A stretch of DNA of 64,000 nt from Kaistella soli (GTDB taxonomy: Bacteria; Bacteroidota; Bacteroidia; Flavobacteriales; Weeksellaceae). The position numbers and the translations under genes are program-made. The stretch lies in contig NZ_JAHOPF010000004.1 in the NCBI RefSeq assembly GCF_019038595.1, forward strand, positions 435,345-499,344, in the 5' to 3' direction. The notes under the pieces are model-generated. The model was given only the letters and a program-made list of their open reading frames with translations, was not told the origin of the DNA and did not search any database. Positions 62,910 to 64,000 of the stretch are shown piece after piece (the first letter of the stretch is position 1; each line of letters begins with the position of its first letter).

Positions 62910-62927
62910 AAAAACGTTGTATATTTG
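62898..62927 (+). promoter_or_regulatory. Predicted promoter of tRNA-Val
   Basis: TTG (62898-62900) and TATATTTG (62920-62927) with a 19-base spacer fit the consensus. It overlaps the end of folC and is 37 bases before the tRNA. Confidence 0.65.
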
Positions 62928-62964
62928 CCAAACCAAAAAACGAGATATCTCGCACACTGGTAAA

Positions 62965-63039
62965 GGGCTCTTAGCTCAGTTGGTTCAGAGCATCTGGTTT
63001 ACACCCAGAGGGTCGGGGGTTCGAATCCCTCAGGGCCCA
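62965..63039 (+). tRNA. tRNA-Val (anticodon UAC)
   Basis: 75 bases fold into a standard cloverleaf. The acceptor arm is GGGCTCT with AGGGCCC (one G-U), followed by discriminator A. D arm GCTC/GAGC, anticodon arm TCTGG/CCAGA with loop TTTACAC (anticodon TAC in DNA), 5-base variable loop and T arm GGGGG/CCCTC around TTCGAAT. CCA is not encoded. A terminator and an integrase gene follow, so its 3' end may be an integration site. Confidence 0.95.
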
Positions 63040-63041
63040 CA

Positions 63042-63070
63042 AACTCCTCAAGAAATTGAGGAGTTTTTTT
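63042..63070 (+). terminator. Rho-independent terminator after tRNA-Val
   Basis: AACTCCTCAA (63042-63051) pairs with TTGAGGAGTT (63056-63065) around a GAAA loop, with a T tract. Confidence 0.85.
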
Positions 63071-63162
63071 TGTGCGTATACAGTTTGTGTGGTTTTACAA
63101 GGATTCTGACATTTTTGAAATTTATTCAAAAGGATAATTATAGTGCTTCCAGGGTAATTTAA

Positions 63163-63202
63163 GGTGTGCATTTAGGTGTGCAACATTTCTTTAAGGTGTG
63201 CA
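63163..63202 (+). repeat. Three direct copies of GGTGTGCA upstream of the integrase
   Basis: The octamer occurs at 63163-63170, 63175-63182 and 63195-63202, offset by 12 and 20 bases, all in the same direction. Such short repeats near a tyrosine recombinase gene are candidates for arm-type binding sites of the integrase. Confidence 0.55.
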
Positions 63203-63245
63203 TTCCAAACGCCCTATTCATCAACTTTCTTAAAAACACTTACGC

Positions 63246-63878
63246 ATGAACAATAGCAAAATAAATATTCTTTTTCTGATATCAAGAAGTAGAATAAATT
63301 CAATAGGTAAATGCCCTATTAGAAGTAGAATTACTTACGAAAGACAGAGATATGAATTTTCCACAGGATTATTTATAAACCCTGATAACTGGAATGCTTC
63401 AAAACAGAAAGCACATCCACCAAATACAGACAATACCCAAATCAATACTCAACTAAGCCTGATTAAACAAGAAATTAATCAGGCTTTTTTAATGCTGCAA
63501 ATTCAAGATAAAGACTTTGATGTAAATGATATCTACAGGCAATACAAAGGAGAGAATATTAAGCAAGACAAAACTATTATGGAAATGTTTAGTCTACATA
63601 TTGCAAAACAGGAAAAATTAATTGGAATCTCTACTACTGCCGTATCTGTAGCTAAATTTTATCAAACTAGAAATCATGTAAAAACTTTTGTTAAACATAA
63701 ATTTAACAAATCAGATTTTTTGCTGAGAGAAATGACAATGGCATTTATTACAGAATTTGAATATTATCTAAAGGCAGAGAAGAAGTTTCAGCAGAACACT
63801 ATTCATAAAACTTTACAGAGATTCAAACAGATTGTAAAGATAGCTGTAGGGCTGGATTTCTTAGACAAAGACCTATAG
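63246..63878 (+). pseudogene. Tyrosine recombinase (integrase), truncated
   Basis: 210 residues with the N-terminal arm-binding domain (ITYERQRYEFSTGLFINPDNW) and the helical core-binding region (FVKHKFNKSDFLLREMTMAF, AEKKFQQNTIHKTLQRFKQIV), as in phage-type integrases of Bacteroidota. The catalytic domain (R-K-H-R-Y) is absent: the frame ends FLDKDL at 63878, where a different kind of sequence begins. Full-length family members have about 400 residues. The gene was probably interrupted by an insertion sequence, so a working enzyme is unlikely unless the remainder is restored elsewhere. Confidence 0.75.
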
Positions 63879-64000
63879 TTCCCCCCAAAGTTTGGACAGT
63901 AAATTGTAAAAGTTAAGTTTGATTTTGTTTGTTTTGAGGGTAACAGTTTTGCAAATTTCCACATAGGGAAAATCCCTTCAAAGATTTTTCCGTGTAGTGT
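63879..64000. mobile_element. Probable end of an insertion sequence, running off the window
   Basis: After the integrase stop, TTCCCCCCAAAGTTTGGACA begins a segment that resembles terminal sequences of IS3-type elements, judged only from the CCAAA-x-TTTGGACAG pattern and from memory. No ORF starts in the 120 bases shown. The exact boundary and family need the flanking sequence. Confidence 0.4.

Noticed and set aside
62917..63162. ORF of 81 codons across the tRNA
   Set aside because: It contains the whole tRNA-Val gene and its terminator, so it is not a protein gene.

Overview
The window is chromosomal DNA of a flavobacterium, most likely of the Chryseobacterium group (Weeksellaceae). The evidence is the AT-rich sequence, promoters of the Bacteroidota type (TTG, about 19 bases, then TAnnTTTG), the near absence of Shine-Dalgarno sequences, a GLPGLI-motif protein, and the gene run bamD - rpoZ - coaBC - DUF4835 - recN. 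No genome comparison could be run, so the genus is an inference.

Layout. 1-5.9 kb: end of a HerA-like ATPase, a DnaQ exonuclease, lysA behind a lysine-rich leader peptide and terminator, and three secreted TonB-C-like proteins. 6-12.3 kb: miaB, a sigma-54 activator, lptE, an acidic repeat protein and two membrane proteins. 12.3-20.5 kb: rnpA, tcdA and tatD on the minus strand, a TetR regulator, then bamD, rpoZ, coaBC, DUF4835 and recN. 20.5-28 kb: two unrelated fumarases back to back, prfA, and a methylmalonyl-CoA mutase. 28-31.2 kb: a small RNA-like unit with a 25-codon ORF, then an RNA-repair operon rtcB - prfH - TPR protein. 31.2-36 kb: sufABCD (sufS lies at 51.5 kb). 36-42 kb: GLPGLI protein, L,D-transpeptidase, and a metal-related set (Cys-rich protein, TonB receptor with two heavy-metal-binding repeats, lipoprotein), then msrB. 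42-54 kb: DUF445, pyrD between two paralogous small proteins, glyS, an M48 peptidase, a serine hydrolase, sufS, bcp and nth. 54-63 kb: a response regulator and PAS histidine kinase, a DUF885 peptidase-like lipoprotein, an ExbB/ExbD/TonB-like system and folC. 63-64 kb: tRNA-Val followed by an integrase gene cut short by what looks like an insertion sequence running off the window, which marks the edge of an accessory region.

Most of the window is ordinary core genome. The less ordinary parts are RNA-level: the predicted lysine attenuator before lysA, the small transcription unit at 28.06-28.26 kb with mutually exclusive pairings, the rtcB-prfH operon, and five copies of a dispersed intergenic repeat with constant flanks and a variable centre. 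The only gap above 300 bases without a conventional gene is 28052-28531. It holds the small transcription unit, one dispersed repeat and a perfect 21-bp inverted repeat. I saw no CRISPR array, rRNA gene or recognised defence system.
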